A DNA stretch of 52,118 nt from Aquisphaera insulae (GTDB lineage: Bacteria; Planctomycetota; Planctomycetia; Isosphaerales; Isosphaeraceae). The notes beneath the pieces were generated by a model. It saw nothing but the letters and a program-made list of their open reading frames with translations. It had not been told where the DNA came from and made no database searches. Positions 7,655-15,565 of this stretch are shown one piece after another. How positions within the stretch are numbered: the stretch's first letter is position 1; every line of letters begins with the position of its first letter. The stretch lies in contig NZ_JAALJH010000065.1 of assembly GCF_011064615.1 (NCBI RefSeq), forward strand, positions 1 to 52,118. Direction: 5' to 3'. Position numbers and translations under genes: made by a program.

Positions 7655-9633
7655 GGATTGGACCCCGAGGGAGCTTGCCGTCGTGCCTCGGGCAGGGCGC
7701 CTCGGCGCGCACCCAGGTCGATCCAGCGGATGATCGTCTGCGTTTCGGAGCCGGTCAGGGCGGGGGCCTGGCCGGCCGGGATGGGCTTCACGTCGCGCGA
7801 GGCTTCGGCATCATCCCAGGGCCGCGCCGTGCGCGTGCCGAGGATGTGCATGGTCAGCGGGCTGGTGCGGGCTCGCCCCGGATGGACGTACCGGGCGGTC
7901 CCCCGAGCCGCCCCGCCCGCGTCGATCGGGCCGAGGATCGCGGCGTGGAGCCGGTCGAGCGCCACGGCGTCTCGGGCGCCGGCGGACGGCAGTTCCGGGC
8001 GTTGTTTGCCGCCCTGATGGCAGGGGAGGCATTTCGACTCGATGATCGGGGCGATGTCCTTGGCGAAATCGGGCGTGGGATGGGCCAGGTCGGGGACGAC
8101 GGCCATCGCCACGTCGGTCTTGAGGGCATCGGGCACGCGGTTCGGCGGGGTCCGCTCGGGGTCCTCATGGCAGCCGATGCAGCCCTGGGCCTGGTGGCTC
8201 CGCGCCCAGATCCAGCCGCACGATCGGAGGGCGAGTCCCCGCTCGTCGAGCGCCTGGAGCTGGATCGGCACGTTGGCGGGGACCTTGGCGTGGAACGAGC
8301 CGTCGGGCTGGACCGGGATCTCGGCGAGGATCCGGCGGGGGGAGAGAACGGGCAGCGCTTCCGCGAGTTGCTTGAAGCTGATGGCTCGGGAGGGGCCCTC
8401 CGGCATCCCCTCGAGGATCCGGATCGTCTTCACGGTCCCCGCCGGCATCCAGGATGGATCTCTGAAGTCGTTCGCGGACGAATCCAGGCAATACAACTCG
8501 GCTTCCGAATCTTCGGGGGATACGACGCTGGACCTCCCATCGGGCCGTGGCCGCGGGGCGATGGCTTTCGGCTGGATCGCCTTGCCCTCGACCGGGAGCA
8601 GGATAGGCTCGATCGTCCGTGCGGCCAGATCCAGACGGACAAGCCCCGGCGTGCCGCCTCCATCCTTCGGCGGGAACCATTCGACGACCAGGCTGCCATC
8701 GGGCAGGGGGGCCGGCGAATGGAAGAGGCCGTCCCGTGGGCCTGTCAGGACCATGTAGGTATGCAGTGGGCGGCGGAGTGAGACGCCGGCCAGCCGGCCG
8801 GGGCCATTCGACCTGTCGTGCGGCTCGACGAAGATCAAATCGCCGGCAGGCGTCACGCAGGGCATTCTCCGCGCAACGTCGTCTCTCCGGACCGCGGGGG
8901 CCCGGTCGGTGCCGTCGGTGTTCAGGGTCTCGAGCGCGAGCCGACCGGCGGTTCCATCCTGGAAATCGGCGCGGCGCCAGGAGGCATAGGCGATCCGTCC
9001 GTCCGGAAGAATCGCCGGGTCGAGGTCGCTGGAGAGGTTGTACGTGATCCGCTGCGGATAGGAGCCGTCGAGCTTGCAGGTCCAGAGGGCCGTCGCGGGA
9101 TTCGGACTTCGCTCGTCAAACTGGTCGACACCGTAACGGACGAAGGCGATCTGCTCCCACGGCTCCTTCTCGGTGATCGTGTAGTAGCTTGAGGTGTAAA
9201 TCGGGGAGTGGCACGACCCGAGATTGCGCGTGACCTGGCGGATGTTGCTGCCATCGGCATCCATCTCGAAGATATCCCAAGCATCCGTCGCGGTGTGCTT
9301 GCCGGCGAAGAGGATTTTCCGCCCGTCCCAGGAGACGTCGGCGTCGCGGGCCGACTGGAAGCCCTCTGCGAGCGGCCGCTTCGATCCATCGGGATTGAGT
9401 TGGACGAGGTGCGTGCCCACGCCCTCCGGCCGCGGCTCCCGCTCTTCGGTATAGAGGATCGGGCAGGGGGGTCGCGCGGGTTCCGCCCGCCGAATCAGCG
9501 GAGCGGGATCGTCAGCGGCCCGAGTGATCGCGGAACCGTGCCACAACAGGCTCGTGACGGCGAGGCCGAATCGAAGCGTGAGCCAGGGCGACCGTCGCCG
9601 TGGAGCCTGGCGGGGTGGATGGACTCCGATCAT
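7651..9633 (-). CDS. HzsA-related di-haem protein with PD40/TolB-like propeller
   Basis: A 660-aa protein from the ATG at 9633, chosen because it opens an Arg-rich signal peptide (RRRSPWLTLRFGLAVTSLLW); a GTG at 9684 would add 17 residues without a ribosome-binding site. The N-terminal ~330 residues carry WD40/PD40-type blades (DADVSWDGRKILFAGK; DIFEMDADGSNIRQVT). The C-terminal part carries two haem c sites, CIGCH followed by EDPERTPPN (about residue 485) and CLPCH (about 534), and ends in the IIRWIDLGA segment common in planctomycete cytochrome domains. The layout recalls hydrazine synthase alpha-subunit relatives that are widespread in non-anammox planctomycetes, so hydrazine chemistry should not be assumed. 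It is the first gene of the five-gene leftward operon and overlaps the CRTAC1 gene by 4 bp. Confidence 0.82.
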   Translation of the reverse strand: MIGVHPPRQAPRRRSPWLTLRFGLAVTSLLWHGSAITRAADDPAPLIRRAEPARPPCPILYTEEREPRPEGVGTHLVQLNPDGSKRPLAEGFQSARDADVSWDGRKILFAGKHTATDAWDIFEMDADGSNIRQVTRNLGSCHSPIYTSSYYTITEKEPWEQIAFVRYGVDQFDERSPNPATALWTCKLDGSYPQRITYNLSSDLDPAILPDGRIAYASWRRADFQDGTAGRLALETLNTDGTDRAPAVRRDDVARRMPCVTPAGDLIFVEPHDRSNGPGRLAGVSLRRPLHTYMVLTGPRDGLFHSPAPLPDGSLVVEWFPPKDGGGTPGLVRLDLAARTIEPILLPVEGKAIQPKAIAPRPRPDGRSSVVSPEDSEAELYCLDSSANDFRDPSWMPAGTVKTIRILEGMPEGPSRAISFKQLAEALPVLSPRRILAEIPVQPDGSFHAKVPANVPIQLQALDERGLALRSCGWIWARSHQAQGCIGCHEDPERTPPNRVPDALKTDVAMAVVPDLAHPTPDFAKDIAPIIESKCLPCHQGGKQRPELPSAGARDAVALDRLHAAILGPIDAGGAARGTARYVHPGRARTSPLTMHILGTRTARPWDDAEASRDVKPIPAGQAPALTGSETQTIIRWIDLGARRGALPEARRQAPSGSNP

Positions 9634-10188
9634 GGAGCTTGCACCTGTCCCCGGGATGCGAGGAAAGTGCGGCGAGTCTCTCACGGCGCCCGGTCGAGAT
9701 CGGGCGGGGTGGGATGGCCCTTGCAGCCGCGGCCACGTCCCGGGTCAATTTCCGCCCGGAAGCACACGCGGCCCGAGGGGCGGAAGAGGTTTAGTAGAGA
9801 TCTTTTGAAGGCGTTTTCTTGTTTGGTTTCGACATCTGATGCGGGTTTGCCCGCGAATTCCATCCTACATCGGCGCTTGGTTAATAAAAGGGCCTACCGC
9901 CGGAGCCGTCCTCGAATTCCGCGGCCGCCGAGATGATACCCGTTGGAGGCACGCCAGAGGTTTACTTGCCTGACTACGATCCGTCCATTAAGATGGTTCA
10001 TCGTGAAGGCCGGCTTTCGGATTTTCCCCGGGACCGAGATGGGACGCGTCCATCTCGCCGGGTGTCGCCGGCCGAGGATGCCGAGAAGCTCACGAATCCC
10101 GGAGGGCCCGGAATGACGGCCCTCCACGGGGTTCGTTTCGCCTTCCGGCCTCGCGAATGGCCCCGTACAGCCCCGGGAGTGTTTCGAG
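9634..10188. other. 555-nt divergent intergenic region
   Basis: This separates the leftward redox operon from the rightward small basic protein gene. Bases about 9786-9905 are distinctly AT-richer than the flanks and contain a GCGGG/CCCGC hairpin (9841-9854); this is where promoters for the leftward operon would be expected, but I could not settle on a clear -35/-10 pair. A strong hairpin at 10094-10134 is listed separately. I see no credible protein-coding gene or tRNA here. Confidence 0.5.
10094..10134 (+). ncRNA. Strong structured element in the leader of the small basic protein gene
   Basis: GAATCCC (10094-10100) plus GGAGGGCC (10101-10108) pair with GGCCCTCC (10118-10125) and, after a 2-nt bulge, GGGGTTC (10128-10134). 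That gives 15 pairs (one G-T) and a 9-nt loop. It ends 54 nt before the next start codon. It could be a terminator of upstream transcription, a structured 5' leader, or a dispersed palindromic repeat; the sequence alone does not decide. Confidence 0.4.
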
Positions 10189-10389
10189 ATGTCCCTGGAC
10201 AAGAGTTTGAAGAAGGGGGGCGGACTGGCCCGCGCCCGCAACGTCCTCACCCGTCCGGAGCGGCTGGCTCTCCTCCAGGAGGACGATCGCTGGAAGCCGG
10301 AGCAGGGGGTGTTCAACCTCCCCAAGACCAAGTTCCGCCGCCTGGCGCCGGGCCAATCCGGCCCGATCCGTCCCGACAAGAAGGCCTGA
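10189..10389 (+). CDS. Small basic protein, Planctomycete/Verrucomicrobia-restricted (TIGR04137-type)
   Basis: A 66-aa, Lys/Arg-rich protein. The beginning MSLDKSLKKGGGLARARNVL, the central segment RPERLALLQEDDRW, and the FNLPKTKFRRL segment near the end are characteristic of the conserved small basic protein family (TIGR04137, number from memory) of the PVC superphylum. Its basic nature suggests an RNA- or ribosome-associated role, but no function has been established that I know of. It is a single-gene transcription unit, with a hairpin upstream and a strong hairpin (10443-10465) between it and the convergent pterin dehydratase gene. It is a good taxonomic marker for this window. Confidence 0.9.
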   Translation: MSLDKSLKKGGGLARARNVLTRPERLALLQEDDRWKPEQGVFNLPKTKFRRLAPGQSGPIRPDKKA

Positions 10390-10442
10390 GATCGGCCCGG
10401 GTCCGAGCCCGGCCCACGACCTAACTGGCGGGGTCCGGGGAT

Positions 10443-10465
10443 CCCGGCCGGTGGGCCCGGCCGGG
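10443..10465. terminator. Bidirectional terminator-like hairpin between convergent genes
   Basis: CCCGGCCGG (10443-10451) pairs perfectly with CCGGCCGGG (10457-10465) around a 5-nt loop. It sits in the 87-nt gap between two convergent stop codons, where it would end transcription from both sides. No clear T-tract follows on either strand. Confidence 0.55.
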
Positions 10466-10476
10466 CGTCCGATCGT

Positions 10477-10764
10477 TCAGCGATCCGTCGGGATTGCGGC
10501 GAGCTCCGAGATCAGCGCGAAGTCCCGCTCGGTCAGGCCACCCACGTCGTGCGTGGAGACTTCCAGTTGGACGTCCCGGAAAAGGACGTGAATCTGGGGG
10601 TAGTGGTCGAACCTCTCGGCCAGCACTGAGACCGAATTGACGAACTCGATGGCCCGTCGGAACGAGGGGAATTGCCAGCTTCGGATGAGCATATCCCCGT
10701 GTCGTTCCCAGCCCTTCGCCCCCGCCAGTCGGGCGGCGATTTCCGCTTCGGTCAGCTTGGACAT
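10477..10764 (-). CDS. 4a-hydroxytetrahydrobiopterin dehydratase (pterin-4-alpha-carbinolamine dehydratase)
   Basis: A 95-aa protein, the full length of the PCD/DCoH family. The signature region reads AERFDHYPQIHVLFRDVQLE, in which the usual catalytic His-His-Pro appears as His-Tyr-Pro with the second conserved His at PQIH. The terminal GGLTERDFALISELAAI is also typical. The family dehydrates 4a-hydroxytetrahydropterin, recycling the cofactor of aromatic amino acid hydroxylases. No hydroxylase gene is in this window, so the partner must be elsewhere. A GGGAGG ribosome-binding site lies about 9 nt before the ATG. It is transcribed alone, divergent from the ZIP transporter. Confidence 0.92.
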   Translation of the reverse strand: MSKLTEAEIAARLAGAKGWERHGDMLIRSWQFPSFRRAIEFVNSVSVLAERFDHYPQIHVLFRDVQLEVSTHDVGGLTERDFALISELAAIPTDR

Positions 10765-10922
10765 GACGCGTCACCTCCCGCGCCGGGCGGCGCGGCCGGT
10801 CGGGTCGGAGGGAACTCGCCGCACGGCCCGCCCGGGCCTGGCCGTCCCACCGCTCCGTTCATTATCCTGCCTGCGTTCGGACGAACAAGGGTTGAACACC
10901 GGAGCGGAGCCTTCCCGCCGCC

Positions 10923-11744
10923 ATGTTGCCGCTCCTGTCGCTCCTCTGCGTCCTGATCGTGGTCGTCAGCGTCCTCGGGGGGATCTTCCCGCTCGCGAGG
11001 TTGCTGGACCACACCCGGTTGCAGGTCTACCTCAGCTTCGCCGCCGGCAGCATGCTGGGCGCCGCCTTCTTCCACATGCTCCCGGAGGCGGTGGAATGCG
11101 GCTCGCCCTCGACGGTCCGCTGGGCCGCACTCGGCCTGCTTGGGCTCTTCTTCCTCGAGCGCTTCTCCTCCTTCCACCATCACGAGCCCCAGGAGTCCGG
11201 CCCGAGTCATGACCATGGCCACGGCCATGTCCATCATGACGAGCCCGTCCGGCCCGGCCCCCCCGCCATCTCGTGGTGGACCGCCGCCTTCGGGCTGGCC
11301 GTGCATTCGCTGGTCGGCGGCGTGGCGCTCGCCAGCGCGGTCGCGGCCGACTACGGATCTCGCGGCGGCTTCGGGGCGACCGGATGGGGCGTCTTCCTGG
11401 CGACCTTGCTGCACAAGCCCGCGGACTCCCTGACCATCGTCGCGCTGATGCTCCGCTCCGGGGCCTCGCGGCGGCTTGCCCACGCCGTGAATCTCGGCTT
11501 CGCCACGATGATCCCGCTGGGCGTCCTCCTCTTCGTGCTCGGGCTCGGCAAGCTGAGTCCCGAGGCGGCCGGCCGCGGCACCGCCATCGCCCTGTCCTTC
11601 TCCGCGGGCACGTTCCTCTGCATCTCCCTCAGCGACCTCCTGCCGGAACTCCAGTTTCACTCGCACGACCGATGGGCCCTCTCCGCGGCGTTGCTCCTCG
11701 GCTTCGGTCTCATGGCCGGGACCGCGTCGATCGAGTTCTTCTGA
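10923..11744 (+). CDS. ZIP family divalent metal transporter
   Basis: A 273-aa inner-membrane protein with about eight hydrophobic segments. Helix 2 carries SFAAGSMLGAAFFHMLPEA, with the His-x-x-Pro-Glu seen in ZIP proteins. Between helices 3 and 4 there is a histidine-rich cytoplasmic loop (from FHHHEPQ to HGHGHVHHDE), and the conserved metal-site helices appear as AVHSLVGGVAL and ATLLHKPADS. ZIP carriers move Zn, Fe or Mn toward the cytoplasm; the His loop points to Zn but does not prove it. It is a single gene with no obvious Fur or Zur box that I can recognise upstream. Confidence 0.9.
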   Translation: MLPLLSLLCVLIVVVSVLGGIFPLARLLDHTRLQVYLSFAAGSMLGAAFFHMLPEAVECGSPSTVRWAALGLLGLFFLERFSSFHHHEPQESGPSHDHGHGHVHHDEPVRPGPPAISWWTAAFGLAVHSLVGGVALASAVAADYGSRGGFGATGWGVFLATLLHKPADSLTIVALMLRSGASRRLAHAVNLGFATMIPLGVLLFVLGLGKLSPEAAGRGTAIALSFSAGTFLCISLSDLLPELQFHSHDRWALSAALLLGFGLMAGTASIEFF

Positions 11745-11932
11745 CAGGCGGGCTGCCGCCGGCAGTTCACGTAAACTCGACGGATTCCGGCTAATCGATA
11801 AAGTCGGTGGCAAGCAGAGGACGATCCCTGAAGAGATCATGGATCACGACCGCGCCTCGAGCGGTCCAGCCGGCGGAGCCATCCGGTCGGGCCGAACGGG
11901 GCCACGGATCGGGATTGTGGGAGCGAGCCTCG

Positions 11933-13540
11933 ATGAGATGGGCCATCCTTGGAGCTCTGGCCGTGGCGCTGGGCCCGGGCGGCATGGTCGCCGCTCAGGA
12001 GGCCCGCGTTTCGGAGACCGGCGGCGCCGCGTCGACCGCCGCGGCTGCGGCGCCTGGAGCATCGCTCCCCTCGGCCGCGGAACCCCCCATGACCGCCCGC
12101 GAGGTTCGACTCGAGGAGCGGATCAGGCAGCTCGAGTCGATGGTGAATCGGCTTTCCGCCCAGATGCAGGCGCAGTCGTCCGCGGGAGGGGCCGGGGAGG
12201 CGGCGCCGGACGTCCCCAACCGGGCGACGGCCGTCGCGCCGTCGGCGTCGGGGGGCGTCGCCGCGCCTGGCCAGTCGCTGCCCGCGAATCCCCCTCCCTC
12301 GGCCCGATTCGACAGCCCGCCGACCCTGGAAAACAAGAAGGCCAGCGTCAGGTTCGGGCCGGGCTTCGAGATCCGGTCGGAGGACGATGAGTACGTCTTC
12401 CAGTTCCACAACCTGACCCAGTTCGAATACCGGGGCTACGAGCAGACCAATCAGGGCACCGTCAAGGACAGCTTCCTGATACCCCGCCAGTGGTTCATGT
12501 TCAGCGGCCGGATCACCAGGCCCATCGGCTACTTCGTCTCGTTCGCCAACGGATTCGACAACCTGACGACCCTCGACGTCTTCCTGGACTTCGAGTACGA
12601 CCCCCGGCTGCGGCTCCGGGCCGGGCGATTCAAGACGCCGTTCACCTACGAGTTCCTCGTCGAGCCGATCCAGGGCCTGATGCTGCCGGAGCGATCGATC
12701 TTCTTTAACAATTTCGGCCAGAACCGCGACCTTGGCGTCATGGCGTACGGCCGGGTGCTCCGGGACACGGTCGACTACGCGGGCGGAATCTTCAACGGCA
12801 ACCGCAACGGCTACGTCGCGCCCGACGATTCCAAGTTCGGCTCGGCATTCATCAACTGGAAGCCCTTCAACAACGACCGGGATTCGTTGCTGGAGAACTT
12901 CAACGTCGGAGGCTCCGTGTTCGGGGGCAATGCGTTCAAGCTCCCGGTCCCGACGGTCTTCAGGACGATCGTGCCCCTGGTTGGCAATGCGGTCGCGGGC
13001 GTCCCGTTCCTGGTGTTGAACAACAACGTCCGGGAGTCCGGGCCGCAGACCTTCTGGGACCTGCACACGGCCTATTTCTACAAGCAACTGGCCATCGTCG
13101 GCGAGTGGGGGAGCGGCTTCCAGGACTACTCCCTCGTCAACACTCCCGCCGAGCGGACGCGACTGGCCGTGAACAGCTTCTACGTGCAGGGCGGCTACCT
13201 GCTGACCGGCGAGACTCGCAGCAGTGTTGGCATCGTCCGCCCCAGGCACCCCTTCAGCCTCAAGCCCGGCCGGGTGGGGTTCGGTGCCTGGGAGCTCGTC
13301 AGCCGATATCAGCACCTCGACATGAGCCGGAACATCTTCACCGCCGGCCTGGCCGATGGCAACCTCTGGGCCAACAGGGTCGACCTGGTCGACGTCGGCT
13401 TCAACTGGCACATCAATCAGTACCTGAAATTCATGTTCGAGTGGCAACACGCCATGTTCAACCAGCCCGTCCTGTACAACACCGGCGAGTTCCAGGTCAA
13501 CAGCGACCTCTTCCTGGCGCGGATGCAGCTCTTCTTCTGA
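11933..13540 (+). CDS. Phosphate-selective-type porin (OprO/OprP family)
   Basis: A 535-aa outer-membrane protein. The ATG at 11933 is chosen because it opens a signal peptide (MRWAILGALAVALGPGGM, cleavage after VAAQ); the frame is open upstream without a signal. A short coiled coil (REVRLEERIRQLESMVNRLS, about residues 52-75) precedes a low-complexity linker and then a beta-barrel region with alternating aromatic strands and the porin-P-like segments FKTPFTYEFLVEPIQGLMLP and FINWKPFNND. It ends in phenylalanine (LFLARMQLFF), as expected for Bam-dependent insertion. The N-terminal coiled coil resembles that used by trimeric porins to contact peptidoglycan. Substrate selectivity cannot be told from the sequence. 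Confidence 0.85.
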   Translation: MRWAILGALAVALGPGGMVAAQEARVSETGGAASTAAAAAPGASLPSAAEPPMTAREVRLEERIRQLESMVNRLSAQMQAQSSAGGAGEAAPDVPNRATAVAPSASGGVAAPGQSLPANPPPSARFDSPPTLENKKASVRFGPGFEIRSEDDEYVFQFHNLTQFEYRGYEQTNQGTVKDSFLIPRQWFMFSGRITRPIGYFVSFANGFDNLTTLDVFLDFEYDPRLRLRAGRFKTPFTYEFLVEPIQGLMLPERSIFFNNFGQNRDLGVMAYGRVLRDTVDYAGGIFNGNRNGYVAPDDSKFGSAFINWKPFNNDRDSLLENFNVGGSVFGGNAFKLPVPTVFRTIVPLVGNAVAGVPFLVLNNNVRESGPQTFWDLHTAYFYKQLAIVGEWGSGFQDYSLVNTPAERTRLAVNSFYVQGGYLLTGETRSSVGIVRPRHPFSLKPGRVGFGAWELVSRYQHLDMSRNIFTAGLADGNLWANRVDLVDVGFNWHINQYLKFMFEWQHAMFNQPVLYNTGEFQVNSDLFLARMQLFF

Positions 13541-13560
13541 GTGCGCGACGTCATGGCGCG

Positions 13561-13580
13561 GGGCCGGGCTTGTCCGGCCC
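13561..13580 (+). terminator. Hairpin after the porin gene
   Basis: GGGCCGG (13561-13567) pairs with CCGGCCC (13574-13580) around a 6-nt loop, 20 nt past the porin stop. There is no T-tract, so termination may be partial. The next gene starts 74 nt further on the same strand. Confidence 0.45.
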
Positions 13581-13654
13581 GGCGTCGGCGGATTAAGGTA
13601 CAGGGCACGATCCGACCATCCGCTCGATTCGACGTCAGGCAACGGAGCCGCCGC

Positions 13655-15565
13655 GTGAGCATCGCACCTTCGCCTCGGGGGCCGCTGGCCCTGTCCGCCG
13701 TCGCATTCCTCGCGATCCTGGCCGTCTCGGGGCCCGTCGATCTTCGGGCCGCCGACGAGCCTCTCGGCCCCGTCCGCCTCGGCTCTCGGCGCGGCACGGA
13801 TGGCAAGGATGTGGCGCTCGACGCGACCCCGGGGGGGCTGGCGGTGCTCCTCTTCTATTCCCCGGAATGTCCCATCTCCAACGCGTACAGCCCGACGCTG
13901 GCGGCCCTGGTAAGCGACTTCAGTTCCCAGCACGTGACGTGGGCGGGAATCTGCGTCGATCCCGAGATGAGCGACCGGGACCTCGCCGACCACGCCCGCG
14001 ATTTCGGCCTGAAGTTCCCGGTGATCCGCGACCCGCGGGGATCGCTCGCCCGCAAGCTCGGCGCGACGATCACGCCGGAGGCCTTCGTCATCGACCCCGC
14101 CGGCAAGGTCCGCTATCACGGGCGGATCGACGGCCAGTTCGCGAAGCGTGGGGTCCGGAACGCGAATGCCACGGGCAACGAGCTGAGGGACGCGCTCGTC
14201 GCCTTGCTCAAGGGCGAGCCCGTCGCGCAGCCGTTCGTCGCGGCCGTCGGCTGCCCGATCCCCAGGCCGAGGGACGCGGCCCCGGCCCCGACCTACAGCA
14301 AGGAGGTCGCCCGGATCCTCCAGGCGAATTGCCAGGAGTGCCATCGCAAGGGGCAGGTCGGGCCGTTCGCCCTCGAGACATACGACCAGGCCAGGAAGCG
14401 GGCGGCCGACATCGCCGCCGTGACCGAGGATCGCTCGATGCCGCCCTGGAAGGCGGCCCCGGGGATCGGGCCGAAGTTCAGGCACGACCGATCGCTCTCG
14501 GATCGCGACATCGCGGTCCTGCTCGCCTGGTCCGAGGCCGGCGCGCCCGAGGGCGATCCCGCCGACCTGCCCGCGCCGCGGACTTTCCCCGCGGACTGGG
14601 CGATCGAGGGGGGCCCCGACCTGGTCCTGGACATCGGGACCGACTTCCAGGTCCCGGCCTCCGGCGGCGACATCTACAGGTGCTTCGTCGTGCCGGTCAA
14701 CCTGCCCGCGGACCAGTACGTCACCGGCATCGAGTACCAGCCCGGGAATCGAAGCGTCGTCCATCACGTGCTGTCTTATGTGGACGTCGCCGGACAGGCC
14801 CGGAAGCGAGACGAGGCCGAGCCCGGGCGCGGCTACACCTGCTTCTCGGGGCCGGGCATCGAGATCGTCGGGGACCTGGGCGGTTGGGCGCCCGGGAACC
14901 AGCCCACGCAGCTCGAGGACGGCATCGGCCGCGCCTTGCCGGCGAAGTGCGACGTCGTGATCCAGGTCCACTACCATCCCAGCGGCAAGGTCGAGACCGA
15001 CCGCACCCGGATCGGCCTCCGGTTCGCCCGCAAGCCGATCCGCCAGGTCCTCCACTGGAACGCCGCGCTGAACACCGACATGAAGGTCCCGGCCGGCGCG
15101 TCCAACGCCGAGGTCCAGGCCGCCTGGCCCGTCCCGGTGGACGTCATGGCGCACGCCGTCGTCCCCCACATGCACCTGCTGGGCAAGGACATGCGGATGA
15201 GCGTCACGTTCCCAGACGGCAAGACACGGGACCTGATCCGGATCGACCGGTGGGACTTCAACTGGCAGTATTCCTACTACTTCGAGCAGCCCCTCGAGCT
15301 CCCGAAGGGCTCCGTCGTCAAGGTCGTGGCCCACTACGACAACTCGGGCGCGAATCCCAGCAACCCGAACAAGGTCCCGCGCGAGGTGACCTGGGGAGAG
15401 GCCACCACGGACGAGATGTGCATCGGCTTCATCGCCGTCACGAAGAAGGGCCAGGACCTCACCCGGCCGGGCGAGAAGGACGACCTGAACGACGTCTTCA
15501 GGTCCCAGGTCGAGGACTACAGGAAGAAGCGGGCGGAGAGCCCGAAGCGGCGGGGTGCCGGCTGA
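13655..15565 (+). CDS. Redoxin / cytochrome c / copper type II monooxygenase-like fusion
   Basis: A 636-aa exported protein from the GTG at 13655 (GGAG 9 nt upstream, followed by a signal peptide ending DLRAADEP). Domain 1 (about 45-180) is a thioredoxin-like AhpC/TSA or redoxin fold, with FYSPECPISNAYSP in place of a CXXC motif. Domain 2 (about 205-290) holds one haem site, CQECH, and the RSMPPWKA motif. Domain 3 (about 330-610) resembles the copper type II ascorbate-dependent monooxygenase fold, with candidate Cu ligands in SVVHHVLSYVD, IQVHYHPSG and PHMHLLGKDM and a conserved Met/Cys near DEMCIGF. Predicted role: periplasmic Cu/haem redox enzyme of unknown substrate. Its 3' end overlaps the convergent lgt gene by 49 bp. 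Confidence 0.85.
   Translation: MSIAPSPRGPLALSAVAFLAILAVSGPVDLRAADEPLGPVRLGSRRGTDGKDVALDATPGGLAVLLFYSPECPISNAYSPTLAALVSDFSSQHVTWAGICVDPEMSDRDLADHARDFGLKFPVIRDPRGSLARKLGATITPEAFVIDPAGKVRYHGRIDGQFAKRGVRNANATGNELRDALVALLKGEPVAQPFVAAVGCPIPRPRDAAPAPTYSKEVARILQANCQECHRKGQVGPFALETYDQARKRAADIAAVTEDRSMPPWKAAPGIGPKFRHDRSLSDRDIAVLLAWSEAGAPEGDPADLPAPRTFPADWAIEGGPDLVLDIGTDFQVPASGGDIYRCFVVPVNLPADQYVTGIEYQPGNRSVVHHVLSYVDVAGQARKRDEAEPGRGYTCFSGPGIEIVGDLGGWAPGNQPTQLEDGIGRALPAKCDVVIQVHYHPSGKVETDRTRIGLRFARKPIRQVLHWNAALNTDMKVPAGASNAEVQAAWPVPVDVMAHAVVPHMHLLGKDMRMSVTFPDGKTRDLIRIDRWDFNWQYSYYFEQPLELPKGSVVKVVAHYDNSGANPSNPNKVPREVTWGEATTDEMCIGFIAVTKKGQDLTRPGEKDDLNDVFRSQVEDYRKKRAESPKRRGAG

Noticed and set aside
7651..9633. 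Hydrazine synthase (anammox) assignment
   Set aside because: Only the layout (propeller plus two haem sites) resembles HzsA; such relatives occur widely in non-anammox planctomycetes, and no HzsB/C or hydrazine dehydrogenase genes are here.
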